Notes: generated from the letters alone by a model not told the origin. DNA of 18,214 bases from DASSHC01 sp035693105 (GCA_035693105.1 DASSHC010000335.1:1-18214); one strand, 5' to 3'. Counted from the first letter of the stretch, positions 1 through 7,351 are shown. A program made the numbers and translations.

Positions 1-696
1 GCCGGGGAAGCGCTGGAAGCGCGCCGCCGCCGCGTTGTCTTCGCCCCAGCGCCGCATCTCCGGCCCCGGGTCCCAATCCTTCATCTGGCTCTTGTGCGCC
101 TTCAGCGCCGCGATCTTGGTCTCGAATGCATCGCTGATGTCGATCCAGACATCCGACTCGCGCGCCGCGGCCAGGTAGACCTCCGGCGTCTTGTGCGGCT
201 GCAGCCCCTCGGCCAGGAGCTGCGGGAACGTCAGCGGATCGCGCGCTGAGGGGAAGACGGCGGCCAGGGCCGCCTCGCCCATCGCCAGGTGGTCGGGGTG
301 CTGGATGTAGTCCTGTCCCGACCAGCGCGCGGTGGGATCCTGGCAAATCAGCGCGTCGGGCCGATGCTTGCGGATGGCGCGGGTGATCGCCTCGCGCAAC
401 TGCAGATCGGCCACCAGTTCGGCGTCGCGGAAGCCGAGAAACTCGACCTCCTTGACCCCGAGGGCGCGGGCGGCGTCGTGCTGCTCGCGCTCGCGGATCT
501 CCATCAGCCGCTCGCTCGACATGTCGGGGTCGCTGCTCCCCTTGTCGCCGCGCGTGCCCAGCGCGAAGACGATGTGGCTGCCGGCAGCGGCCCATTTGGC
601 GATGGTGCCGCCGCAGATGAACTCGGCGTCATCCGGATGCGCCATCACCACCAGCACCCGCCGCGGCGTGTTGGTGCTCTCCAGCTCCTGGCTCAT
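1..696 (-). CDS. PIG-L/LmbE family N-acetylglucosaminyl deacetylase-like hydrolase (3' end off window)
   Basis: The frame stays open to the window edge, giving the first 232 residues. The start is an ATG at 696 with a strong upstream GGAGG (about 6 nt away). The N-terminus shows the hydrophobic strand VLVVMAHPDDAE (residues 14-25), the PIG-L zinc motif (His20, Asp23), followed by GTRGDKG (47-53) and HPDH (133-136), which supplies the last metal-ligand histidine. The family removes N-acetyl groups from GlcNAc-type substrates, as in GlcNAc-PI, mycothiol or bacillithiol precursors; the actual substrate cannot be told from sequence. There is no signal peptide, so it is probably cytoplasmic. The final WGEDNAAAARF segment and typical family size (about 240-280 residues) suggest only a few residues are missing. 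Family assignment is secure; substrate is unknown. Confidence 0.93.
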   Translation of the reverse strand, partial: MSQELESTNTPRRVLVVMAHPDDAEFICGGTIAKWAAAGSHIVFALGTRGDKGSSDPDMSSERLMEIREREQHDAARALGVKEVEFLGFRDAELVADLQLREAITRAIRKHRPDALICQDPTARWSGQDYIQHPDHLAMGEAALAAVFPSARDPLTFPQLLAEGLQPHKTPEVYLAAARESDVWIDISDAFETKIAALKAHKSQMKDWDPGPEMRRWGEDNAAAARFQRFPG

Positions 697-710
697 GCTC
701 CTCCTTACGG

Positions 711-833
711 GCCCTCACCCCCGGCCACGGGGAGCCCTCACCCCAGCCCTCTCCCGTGCGCGGGAGAGGGAGCAAGAACGGCAATGCTTCGTGGCCCCTC
801 GCCCCCGCAGGGGAGAGGGGTTGGGGTGAGGGC
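711..833. repeat. Dispersed palindromic repeat, family B, copy 1
   Basis: This fills the gap between the PIG-L gene and the propeller gene. GCCCTCACCCC occurs directly repeated at 711-721 and 734-744, and inverted at 823-833. A 22-nt left arm (734-755) pairs with a 23-nt right arm (811-833) with one insertion or substitution. Inside lies a perfect 10-bp hairpin (747-756 with 761-770, loop TGCG) and a second near-perfect one (796-806 with 810-820). The right arm 811-833 is identical over 23 nt to 16378-16400. It lies downstream of the propeller gene and could end its transcript, but there is no T-tract on the minus strand. Confidence 0.8.
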
Positions 834-864
834 CCCTCGGGGGAGATGAGGGCCGCCCCGTTCG

Positions 865-3800
865 CTACGGCCCGACGGGCGCCACGTTCGCCTGCTGGAT
901 CTTCTGGCTGAACTGCGGCACCTGCTGCTGCATCACCTGTTGCAGCTCCTGCAACTGCTGCTGCACCTGCTGCGAGAGGACCTGATAGACCTCCTGCGCC
1001 CCTTGCGTCGGCTTGTCGTCCGACTCGTCGATCATCGAGGCCAGCGCCATCAGCCGCTCCTTGAGCTGGTTCGGCGGCCCCTTCGGCTGGCCGGGGTTGG
1101 TCACGACCAGGTGGCCCTCGATCTCGCTCAGCTTCTCCTTAAGCTGCTTGGCCGGCTCGGCGAGCTGCTGCTCCTGGCTCGAGCCCTTGACGCGGCTCTC
1201 CCAGTGCTCCACCTGCCCGCGCACCTTGTTGATCTGGTTCAGCGCCTGGTGGATCTGGCTGACCGTGTCGACGATCTGGCGCTTGAGCTGGTGCTGCGCC
1301 TCCAGGTCGGCCTGGCTCATGTGCTCCAGCTTCGGATCGACGGAGACCGTGAAGGCCTGCGTCAGCGTCTGGCCGCCCGCCTTGAGCTGCACCTGGTAGT
1401 TGCCGGGCAGCACGCGAGGGGCGACGTTCTGCTGCATCATGCGCTGGAAGGGATCGGAGACCGGATCGACATCCAGCTTGACCGGCGGCTGCGTGCGCAG
1501 GTCCCAGAGGAAGCGGTTCATCCCCTGCGCGGACGGCACGCGCGGCGGCTCCTCCGCCTTGCTCGAGTAGCTACGGATCTCCTTGCCGTCGTGATCGAGG
1601 AAGGTCAGTGTGACCTCCTCGTCCTCGCCCGGCGCCTGGTTCAGGTAGTAGTGGATGACCGCGCCGTTGGGCGGGTTCGTGCCGGCATCCAGGAACTCGG
1701 GCACGCTGGTGCCCATCGGCGTCTGCTTGTCCCAGTAGCCGAGGGTGATCGGGCCGGTCGCCATGTAGCTGACCATGTCCGGCCGCTTGCGCCCGTAGCC
1801 GCGCCCGTAGGTGCGGTAGCGGAAGGCGTAGCCCGGCGTGAAGAGGTGCGTCTGCTCGCCGAAGCCGCCCTTCATGCCGGCCAGTTCGCGCACCAGCGAG
1901 AGGTCGTCGAGGATCCAGAAGGAGCGGCCGTGGGTCGAGGCGATGAGATCGCCGTGCTTGATCGCCAGGTCGTAGATCGGGGTGACCGGCAGGTTGGCCT
2001 GGAACGGCTGCCAGCTCTGGCCGTCGTCCAAGGAGACGGAGAGGCCGGTCTCGGTGCCGAGGTAGAGCAGCCCCTCGACCTCCGGATCCTCGCGCACCAC
2101 GCGCGTGATGCACTCCTTGGGCAGATTGCCGTTGATCGACTGCCACGACTGCCCGTAGTCGGTCGTCTTGAAGAGGAACGGGCTCGGGTCGTCGAACTTG
2201 TAGCGCGTCGCCGCCACGTAGGCGGTGCCGTTGTGGTGGGCGCAGGGCTCGATGATCAGGATCTGCGACCATTGCGGCATCAGGTTCTGCGGCGGGGTGA
2301 CGTTCTGCCAGCTCTGGCCGTTGTCGCGTGAGACGTGGATCAGGCCGTCGTCGGAGCCGGCCCAGAGCACGCCGCGCTCCAGCGGCGACTCGCGGAAGGC
2401 GAAGATGGTGCAGTAGATCTCGGCGCCGGAGTTGTCGGAGGTAATCGGGCCGCCGGAGGCCTCCAGCCACTGCGGGTTATTGTGGGTCAGGTCGGGCGAG
2501 ATGACCTCCCAGCTATGCCCCTCGTCGCGCGAGCGGTGCACGTGGTTGGAGGTGACGTAGAGCACGTCGGGGTCGTGCGGCGAGACCTCGATCGGGAAAG
2601 TCCACTGGAAGCGGTACTTCAGCGCATTGGCGCCGGTGGTCGAGCCGAGGCCGGTGACGACCTCCGGCCAGACGGTGACGTTGCGCTTCTGACCGGTCTC
2701 GGGATTCCAGGCCAGCAGGCGGCCATGGCCCAGGCCGGTGCCGATGCCGCCGCCGAAGACGGTGTGGGGCGGCTTGGGGCTGATGGCGATGTAGCCGCTC
2801 TCGCCGCCGCCCGGCTCGGTCCAGTAGTTCTTGCCGATGGCGCCCTCGCGGCCCAGGCTCGGCAGCCGCATGGCGTAGTTGTCTTGCTGCGAGCCGTAGA
2901 GGTGATAGGGCACCTGATCGTCGACGGCGATGTGATAGAACTGCGCGGTCGGCTGATTATCCAGCGTGGACCAGCTCACGCCGCCGTTGTAGGAGACGAT
3001 GGCCCCGCCGTCGTTTCCCTCGATCATGCGCTTGTTGTCGTTGGGGTCGATCCAGAGCGCGTGGTTGTCGCCGTGCGGCGTCGGGATGGCCTCCCAGGTC
3101 TTGCCGCCGTCGCTCGACTTCCAGAACTGGAGGTTGGCGACGTAGACGGTGTCGGCGTCCTGCGGGTCGGCGATGATGTGCATGTAGTACCACGGCCGGC
3201 GGCGCAGGTCGGCCTGGTCGGTCAGCAGTTGCCAGGTGTCGCCGTTGTCGTCGGAGCGATAGAGCCCGCCCCCGCCCTGGTCGGCCTCGATGACCGCCCA
3301 GACCCGGCCCGAGCGCGCCGGCGAGACGCTGATGCCCATGCGGCCGAGCAGCGCTTTTTGCGGCAGCCCCTGGTTGCGGGTGATATCCTGCCAGGTGTCG
3401 CCGCCGTCGGTCGAGCGCCAGATGCCGGAGTCGTCGCCGCCGCTGTGCAGCGCGTAGGGGTAGCGCTGCCCCTGCCAGAGCGTGGCGAAGAGGACGCGCG
3501 GGTTTTTGGGGTCCAGCGTCAGCGAGGCGACGCCCGCCTTCGGGCTCTTGTAGAGCACCTTCTGCCAATTTTTCCCGCCGTTGGTGGAGCGGTAGACGCC
3601 GCGCTCCTCGTTCGGGCCCCAGGCGTGGCCCAGCGCGCCGACGTAGACGACATCGGGGTTCTGGGGGTGGATGACGACGCTTGAGATGTGGCGCGTATCG
3701 GCCAGACCCACATTCTGCCAGGTCTTGCCGCCGTCGCTCGACTTGTAGACGCCGTCGCCGTGCGAGACGTTGCTGCGGATGCAGGCCTCACCGGTGCCGA

Positions 3801-4050
3801 CGTAGATGACGTTGGGGTCGGCCTCCGAGAGCGCGATGGCGCCCACGGCCGAGGTGTTGAACTGACCATCGCTGATCGGATACCAGTAGGTGCCGCCGTC
3901 GACGGTCTTCCAGACGCCGCCGGCGCAGGCGCCGAAGTAGAAGGTCTCGCGCTCGGTCGGGTGGCCGGTGACGGCCACCACGCGCCCGCCGCGGTGCGGG
4001 CCAACCAGGCGCCACTCCAAAGACTTGAAAAGATCCTGCTGCGTCTGCAC
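865..4050 (-). CDS. Large Asp-box (BNR/VPS10-like) beta-propeller protein, 'glycosyl hydrolase' family
   Basis: The product has 1061 residues. About ten Asp-box motifs (S-x-D-x-G-x-x-W) run through the first two-thirds, for example YKSSDGGKTW, WRSTDGGDTW, YRSDDNGDTW, WKSSDGGKTW, HVSRDNGQSW and SVSLDDGQSW. They indicate one or two sortilin/VPS10-like propellers. The last 300 or so residues form a beta-rich domain followed by a Gln-rich, probably coiled-coil tail (QQLQELQQVMQQQV). Homologues are often called glycosyl hydrolase or exo-alpha-sialidase, but Asp boxes are structural and no catalytic set can be assigned. No signal peptide or membrane segment is visible. The GTG at 4050 is chosen because GGAGGG lies 8 nt upstream; an in-frame GTG at 4089 has no such site and would add 13 residues. 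It has its own promoter at 4116-4144 and is divergent from the flavoprotein gene. Confidence 0.9.
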   Translation of the reverse strand: MQTQQDLFKSLEWRLVGPHRGGRVVAVTGHPTERETFYFGACAGGVWKTVDGGTYWYPISDGQFNTSAVGAIALSEADPNVIYVGTGEACIRSNVSHGDGVYKSSDGGKTWQNVGLADTRHISSVVIHPQNPDVVYVGALGHAWGPNEERGVYRSTNGGKNWQKVLYKSPKAGVASLTLDPKNPRVLFATLWQGQRYPYALHSGGDDSGIWRSTDGGDTWQDITRNQGLPQKALLGRMGISVSPARSGRVWAVIEADQGGGGLYRSDDNGDTWQLLTDQADLRRRPWYYMHIIADPQDADTVYVANLQFWKSSDGGKTWEAIPTPHGDNHALWIDPNDNKRMIEGNDGGAIVSYNGGVSWSTLDNQPTAQFYHIAVDDQVPYHLYGSQQDNYAMRLPSLGREGAIGKNYWTEPGGGESGYIAISPKPPHTVFGGGIGTGLGHGRLLAWNPETGQKRNVTVWPEVVTGLGSTTGANALKYRFQWTFPIEVSPHDPDVLYVTSNHVHRSRDEGHSWEVISPDLTHNNPQWLEASGGPITSDNSGAEIYCTIFAFRESPLERGVLWAGSDDGLIHVSRDNGQSWQNVTPPQNLMPQWSQILIIEPCAHHNGTAYVAATRYKFDDPSPFLFKTTDYGQSWQSINGNLPKECITRVVREDPEVEGLLYLGTETGLSVSLDDGQSWQPFQANLPVTPIYDLAIKHGDLIASTHGRSFWILDDLSLVRELAGMKGGFGEQTHLFTPGYAFRYRTYGRGYGRKRPDMVSYMATGPITLGYWDKQTPMGTSVPEFLDAGTNPPNGAVIHYYLNQAPGEDEEVTLTFLDHDGKEIRSYSSKAEEPPRVPSAQGMNRFLWDLRTQPPVKLDVDPVSDPFQRMMQQNVAPRVLPGNYQVQLKAGGQTLTQAFTVSVDPKLEHMSQADLEAQHQLKRQIVDTVSQIHQALNQINKVRGQVEHWESRVKGSSQEQQLAEPAKQLKEKLSEIEGHLVVTNPGQPKGPPNQLKERLMALASMIDESDDKPTQGAQEVYQVLSQQVQQQLQELQQVMQQQVPQFSQKIQQANVAPVGP

Positions 4051-4058
4051 GCTGTGCT

Positions 4059-4064
4059 CCCTCC
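4059..4064 (-). promoter_or_regulatory. Ribosome binding site deciding the GTG start of the propeller gene
   Basis: On the minus strand GGAGGG lies 8 nt before the GTG at 4050. The upstream in-frame GTG at 4089 has only a G-rich stretch without a clear Shine-Dalgarno core. Confidence 0.6.
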
Positions 4065-4115
4065 CAGGCGCCGCGGCGACAAACCGCACGACGCCCCACG
4101 TCGCAAACCGACCCG

Positions 4116-4144
4116 ATTGTCCGACGAGCGGCGCCGGCTGTCAA
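4116..4144 (-). promoter_or_regulatory. Sigma70-type promoter of the propeller gene
   Basis: On the minus strand TTGACA (4139-4144) is followed after exactly 17 bp by GACAAT (4116-4121). The expected start of transcription is near 4109, leaving a leader of about 60 nt. The -35 box and the first nine spacer bases (TTGACAGCCGGCGCC) are identical to those of the divergent flavoprotein promoter at 4245-4259. Confidence 0.6.
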
Positions 4145-4188
4145 AGCGGCCGGCTTCGCTCGCCGCACCGCCCGCCCGGCTGGCCGCG

Positions 4189-4209
4189 GCGCCTCCCGTC
4201 CGGAGGCGC
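4189..4209. repeat. Perfect 8-bp inverted repeat between the divergent promoters
   Basis: GCGCCTCC (4189-4196) and GGAGGCGC (4202-4209) are separated by 5 nt. The site lies between the two outward-facing -35 boxes, so neither predicted transcript covers it. It could be a protein-binding site or chance in GC-rich DNA. Apart from this hairpin and the promoter sites, nothing else is seen in 4051-4343. Confidence 0.4.
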
Positions 4210-4244
4210 GAAGATTAACGGCGGCCGAGCGCCAGCTTGAGCGC

Positions 4245-4279
4245 TTGACAGCCGGCGCCTTTCATCGTAAATTCTCGAT
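4245..4279 (+). promoter_or_regulatory. Flavoprotein promoter with ArsR-like operator over the -10 box
   Basis: TTGACA (4245-4250), a 17-bp spacer and TAAATT (4268-4273) form a strong sigma70-type promoter. The half-sites ATCG (4264-4267) and CGAT (4276-4279) form a 16-bp interrupted palindrome centred on the -10 box. Exactly the same arrangement precedes the MFS gene at 5835-5869. A dimeric repressor bound here would block RNA polymerase. The form resembles ArsR/SmtB-family operators, but no regulator gene is in the window, so the regulator's identity is inferred. Confidence 0.7.
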
Positions 4280-4315
4280 ATGCCGCCGCGATGCGGCCTT
4301 TCTTTGGCGGCGTTG

Positions 4316-4331
4316 TTCGTAAATTTACGAA
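4316..4331 (+). promoter_or_regulatory. Perfect 16-bp palindrome TTCGTAAATTTACGAA in the flavoprotein leader
   Basis: The sequence is fully self-complementary and shares the TCGTAAATT core with both promoter operators. It lies about 35-50 nt after the predicted transcription start. Its last bases overlap the GAAGGGA ribosome binding site (4329-4335) of the gene starting at 4344. It is probably a second, ideal operator copy; as RNA it could also fold over the ribosome binding site. Confidence 0.7.
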
Positions 4332-4343
4332 GGGATTGGCGTG

Positions 4344-5756
4344 ATGGATCGCACGACACTACCCGTGGCGGTTATCGGAGCCGGGCCGGTCGGGCTGGCC
4401 GCGGCCGCTCACCTGTTGCAGGCGGGGCTCACCCCAATGGTGCTGGAGGCCGGCGACGCGGTCGGCGCGAGTGTCCGCCGCTGGGCGCACGTGCGGGTCT
4501 TCTCACCCTGGCGCTCCAACATCGATCGTGTGGCGGCCGGCCTGCTGGCGGACGCCGCCTGGGCGCGGCCGTCCGACGACGACTTCCCCACCGGCCAGGA
4601 GCTCGTCGAGCGCTACCTCGAACCGCTGGCGGAGCTGCCGCTGCTCGCCCCGCGCCTGCGGCTGAACACCCGCGTCGTGGCCGTCACCCGTCAGGGCATG
4701 GACAAGATGAAGTCGGCCGGGCGCGAGGAGGCGCCCTTCCTACTGCGGCTGCGGCAGCCGGACGGCAGCGATGCCGAGCTGCTGGCCCGCGCGGTGATCG
4801 ACGCCTCCGGCACCTACGCGACGCCGAGCCCGCTCGGTGGCGACGGCCTGCCGGCGCGCGGCGAGCGGGACCTGGCCGAGCGGATCCACTACGGCATGCC
4901 CGACGTGCTCGGGCGCGACCGCGGCCGCTACGCCGGGCGGCGTGTGCTGGTCGTCGGCAGCGGGCACTCGGCCTTCAATACGCTGCTCGACCTGGTGGAA
5001 CTGGCGCGCGACGCGAGCGAGACGACGGTGCTCTGGGCGATGCGCCGCGAGATTACACCCCAGCTCTATGGCGGCGGCGAAAACGACGCCCTGCCGGCGC
5101 GCGGCAGCCTGGGAGAGCGCCTGCGCCGGGCGGTGCAACGCGGCGAGATCGCGCTCTTCACGGGGTTCAAGACGGCGGCGGTCGTCCACACCGGAGAGGG
5201 CATCGTCGTCTCCAGCGCTAACGCCGACCTGCCTCCGGTCGACGAGATCGTGGCGGTGACCGGCTTTCGCCCCGACCTCTCGCCGCTCGCTGAGCTGCGG
5301 CTGGAGCTGGACCCGGCGGTGGAGAGCCCGCGGGCGCTCGCGCCGCTGATCGACCCCAACATCCACAGCTGCGGGACGGTGCGACCCCATGGGGCCGAAG
5401 AGCTCAAGCACCCGGAAACGGATTTCTACCTGGTCGGCATGAAGAGCTACGGCCGCGCGCCCACCTTCCTGATGCTGACCGGCTACGAGCAGGTCCGCTC
5501 GGTGGTGGCGGCGCTTCAAGGCGACTGGGAGCGCGCCCGGGCGGTGGAGCTGGAGCTGCCGGAGACCGGCGTCTGCACGCTCGACTCTGCTGAAGCGCCC
5601 GAGCCAGCCGGCTGCTGCGTCGCTCCCGAGGAGGCCGCCTCGGGCTGCTGCACGCCCCTGCCGGCCGGCGCGGGCGCCTGCTGCGTCGAGTCCCGCGCGC
5701 TGCAACTGGCGGAAGTCAGCGCCGCCGGGAACGCAGCCGGCTCCTGCTGCGGCTAG
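4344..5756 (+). CDS. FAD/NAD(P)-dependent flavoprotein with cysteine-pair tail, ArsO-like, putative metalloid-linked oxidoreductase
   Basis: The product has 470 residues. An N-terminal Rossmann motif VAVIGAGPVGLAAAAHL binds FAD (GxGxxG at residues 12-17). A second one, VLVVGSGHSAFNTLLDL (GxG at 205-207), binds NAD(P)H. VTGFRPDL matches the ATG-like motif of FMO/thioredoxin-reductase-type flavoproteins. The last 65 residues carry C411 and CC pairs at 424-425, 435-436, 446-447 and 468-469, ending SCCG. Such flavoproteins are often found in arsenic operons (ArsO-like), and vicinal thiols bind As(III), so a metalloid role is likely but inferred. The canonical FMO signature FxGxxxHxxxW was not found. 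The ATG at 4344 fits the GAAGGGA site better (8 nt) than the adjoining GTG at 4341. Expression is probably controlled by the operators at 4264-4331. Confidence 0.88.
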   Translation: MDRTTLPVAVIGAGPVGLAAAAHLLQAGLTPMVLEAGDAVGASVRRWAHVRVFSPWRSNIDRVAAGLLADAAWARPSDDDFPTGQELVERYLEPLAELPLLAPRLRLNTRVVAVTRQGMDKMKSAGREEAPFLLRLRQPDGSDAELLARAVIDASGTYATPSPLGGDGLPARGERDLAERIHYGMPDVLGRDRGRYAGRRVLVVGSGHSAFNTLLDLVELARDASETTVLWAMRREITPQLYGGGENDALPARGSLGERLRRAVQRGEIALFTGFKTAAVVHTGEGIVVSSANADLPPVDEIVAVTGFRPDLSPLAELRLELDPAVESPRALAPLIDPNIHSCGTVRPHGAEELKHPETDFYLVGMKSYGRAPTFLMLTGYEQVRSVVAALQGDWERARAVELELPETGVCTLDSAEAPEPAGCCVAPEEAASGCCTPLPAGAGACCVESRALQLAEVSAAGNAAGSCCG

Positions 5757-5777
5757 ACCGGCACTGATCGCTTCCAC

Positions 5778-5834
5778 CCCCTCGTCAGTTCCCGGCGCTG
5801 CTCAGACCGCCGGCGCGCGGGAACCGGCGAGGGG
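5778..5834 (+). terminator. Stem-loop after the flavoprotein gene, without T-tract
   Basis: CCCCTCG (5778-5784) pairs with CGAGGGG (5828-5834), and GTTCCCG (5788-5794) with CGGGAAC (5818-5824), separated by a 3x3 internal loop. It begins 21 nt after the stop codon. The right arm directly abuts the -35 box of the next promoter. The lack of a T run makes intrinsic termination uncertain. Confidence 0.5.
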
Positions 5835-5869
5835 TTGACAGACCCGGCAGTTGATCGTAAATTGCCGAT
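5835..5869 (+). promoter_or_regulatory. MFS gene promoter with the same operator as the flavoprotein gene
   Basis: TTGACA (5835-5840), 17 bp, TAAATT (5858-5863), with ATCG (5854-5857) and CGAT (5866-5869) around the -10 box. Box sequences, spacing and operator half-sites are all identical to 4245-4279, while most of the spacer differs. This points to selection for joint control by one repressor. Confidence 0.7.
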
Positions 5870-5893
5870 TGCAGGACTGGAAGAGGGGGATGG

Positions 5894-7192
5894 GTGAAGC
5901 CGCTGGTGAAACGGGCACGCCGGGAGGGCCTCTACTTTGGCTGGCCGATGCTGCTGGGGCTCTCGGCGGCCGAGGTCACCTCCTGGGGCATCCTCTACTA
6001 CTCCTTCTCTGTCTTCCTGGACCCGATGCGCGACGCGCTCGGTTGGTCGACCGCCGAGCTAACCGGCGCCTACTCGCTGGCCCTCCTCCTCTCCGGCCTG
6101 ACGGCCATCCCGGTCGGGCGCTGGCTCGATCGCCACGGGCCGCGGCTGCTGATGAGCCTGGGCTCGGTCGCCGCCGCGCTGCTGGTGGTCGCCTGGTCCT
6201 CGGTTCACAACCTGCTGGCCTTCTACGCCATCTGGATCGGTATCGGCATCGTGATGGCGACGGTGCTCTACGAGCCGGCCTTCTACGTCGTCGCTCAGTG
6301 GTTCGACCGGCTGCGCAGCCGTGCCCTGACGCTACTGACCTTCGTCGGCGGCTTCGCCAGCGTGATCTACCTGCCGCTGGCCGGCTGGCTGCTGCGCAGC
6401 TACGGTTGGCGCGAGGCGCTGCTGATCCTGGCGGCGATCCTGCTGGTCGGCACGCTGCCGATCCACGCCCTGCTGCTGCGCCGGCACCCGCGCGATCTCG
6501 GGCTGGAGCCGGATGGCGGGCTGCTGGCCGCGGGCGAGCGGCCGCGCGCACCGGCCCCCAGCGCGAGCGTGCCGCAGGCGCTGCACGACCCCGGCTTCTG
6601 GTGGCTGACCGGCTCCTTCTGCCTGGTGATGTTCACCGCCGTGGCGGTGACGGTGCACCTGATCCCCTACTTGATCGGCCAGGGGTATAGCTCCGGCTTC
6701 GCGGCCACCGCCGCCGGGCTGGTCGGCCTCTTCGCCCTGCCGGGGCGGTTGATCTTCACCCCGCTCGGCGGCCGCATCCAGCGCCGCTACGTCACATCCC
6801 TGATCTTCCTGCTGCAGGCGTTCTCGCTCGCGGTGCTGCTGGCCTGGCAGAGCACGCTGGGCGTCTTCGCCTTCGTCGCGCTCTTCGGCAGCGGCTTCGG
6901 CGCGATCACGCCGGCCCGGGCGGCGCTGGTGGTCGAGCTCTACGGCCCGGGCAACTACGGCAGCATCGCCGGGATGCTGGCGCTCTGGGTCACGGTGGCG
7001 CGGGCGCTCGGCCCCTTCGTCGCGGGCGTGATCTTCGGCCTTGCCGGCAGCTACCACCCCGTCTTCTGGACCCTGCTGATCGCCTCGACTCTGGCCGCCC
7101 TCGCCGCGCTGCAGATCCGCTCGGACGTCCTGCCCGAGGTCGATGCCCCTGCCTCAGCGCCGGCCGCCAACCAGCAGGCGACGGCCGAGTGA
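5894..7192 (+). CDS. MFS transporter, 12 membrane segments, monocarboxylate/OFA-like
   Basis: The product has 432 residues with twelve hydrophobic segments in two groups of six. The loop between segments 2 and 3 shows the MFS signature in the form GRWLDRHGPRLLM. Segment 1 contains TSWGILYYSFSVFL, typical of monocarboxylate/OFA-like MFS members often found beside ArsR-type regulators and flavoproteins in other bacteria (from memory). There is a cytoplasmic central loop (about residues 195-225) and a short Ala-rich C-terminus. The GTG at 5894 follows AGAGGGGGA closely; no better in-frame ATG exists nearby. It shares operator and promoter design with the flavoprotein gene 137 bp upstream, so it probably exports the product of that enzyme or the same toxic compound. 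Substrate is unknown. Confidence 0.88.
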   Translation: MKPLVKRARREGLYFGWPMLLGLSAAEVTSWGILYYSFSVFLDPMRDALGWSTAELTGAYSLALLLSGLTAIPVGRWLDRHGPRLLMSLGSVAAALLVVAWSSVHNLLAFYAIWIGIGIVMATVLYEPAFYVVAQWFDRLRSRALTLLTFVGGFASVIYLPLAGWLLRSYGWREALLILAAILLVGTLPIHALLLRRHPRDLGLEPDGGLLAAGERPRAPAPSASVPQALHDPGFWWLTGSFCLVMFTAVAVTVHLIPYLIGQGYSSGFAATAAGLVGLFALPGRLIFTPLGGRIQRRYVTSLIFLLQAFSLAVLLAWQSTLGVFAFVALFGSGFGAITPARAALVVELYGPGNYGSIAGMLALWVTVARALGPFVAGVIFGLAGSYHPVFWTLLIASTLAALAALQIRSDVLPEVDAPASAPAANQQATAE

Positions 7193-7261
7193 CGGCTTCG
7201 CGCCGACTCTCCAATTGTGCAAACCTTGCGGTCGCTGCCAGAGGCGTGGCGGCTGTCACAG

Positions 7262-7351
7262 CGGAGAGATCCTTCGCTGCGGCTCAGGATGACAGGGGAA
7301 GAGGAGGCCGTTGTCCGGTCATCCTGAGGCCGCAGCCGAAGGATCTCTCCG
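7262..7351. repeat. Dispersed palindromic repeat, family A, copy 1
   Basis: A 32-nt left arm (7262-7293) and 34-nt right arm (7318-7351) are complementary apart from two single-base indels, with a 24-nt centre. Both arms contain the GATCCTTCG...CAGGATGAC core. A second copy lies at 16208-16327. It sits between the convergent MFS gene and the minus-strand genes, and as RNA would form a long hairpin from either direction. It could be a terminator or a non-autonomous repeat of the REP/MITE kind. No transposase gene is near. Confidence 0.8.

Noticed and set aside
289..849. Open frame on the plus strand over the PIG-L gene and repeat
   Set aside because: It is antisense to a gene with clear PIG-L motifs and runs into the palindromic repeat. 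The translated sequence has no recognisable domain.
940..3684. Long plus-strand open frames opposite the propeller gene
   Set aside because: They are Arg/Leu/Val/Asp-rich translations typical of the antisense strand of GC-rich genes. The minus strand encodes ten Asp boxes.
5778..5834. Idea that this stem-loop is a riboswitch or attenuator of the MFS gene
   Set aside because: It lies upstream of the MFS promoter, so it would not be in the MFS transcript; it fits better as the end of the flavoprotein transcript.
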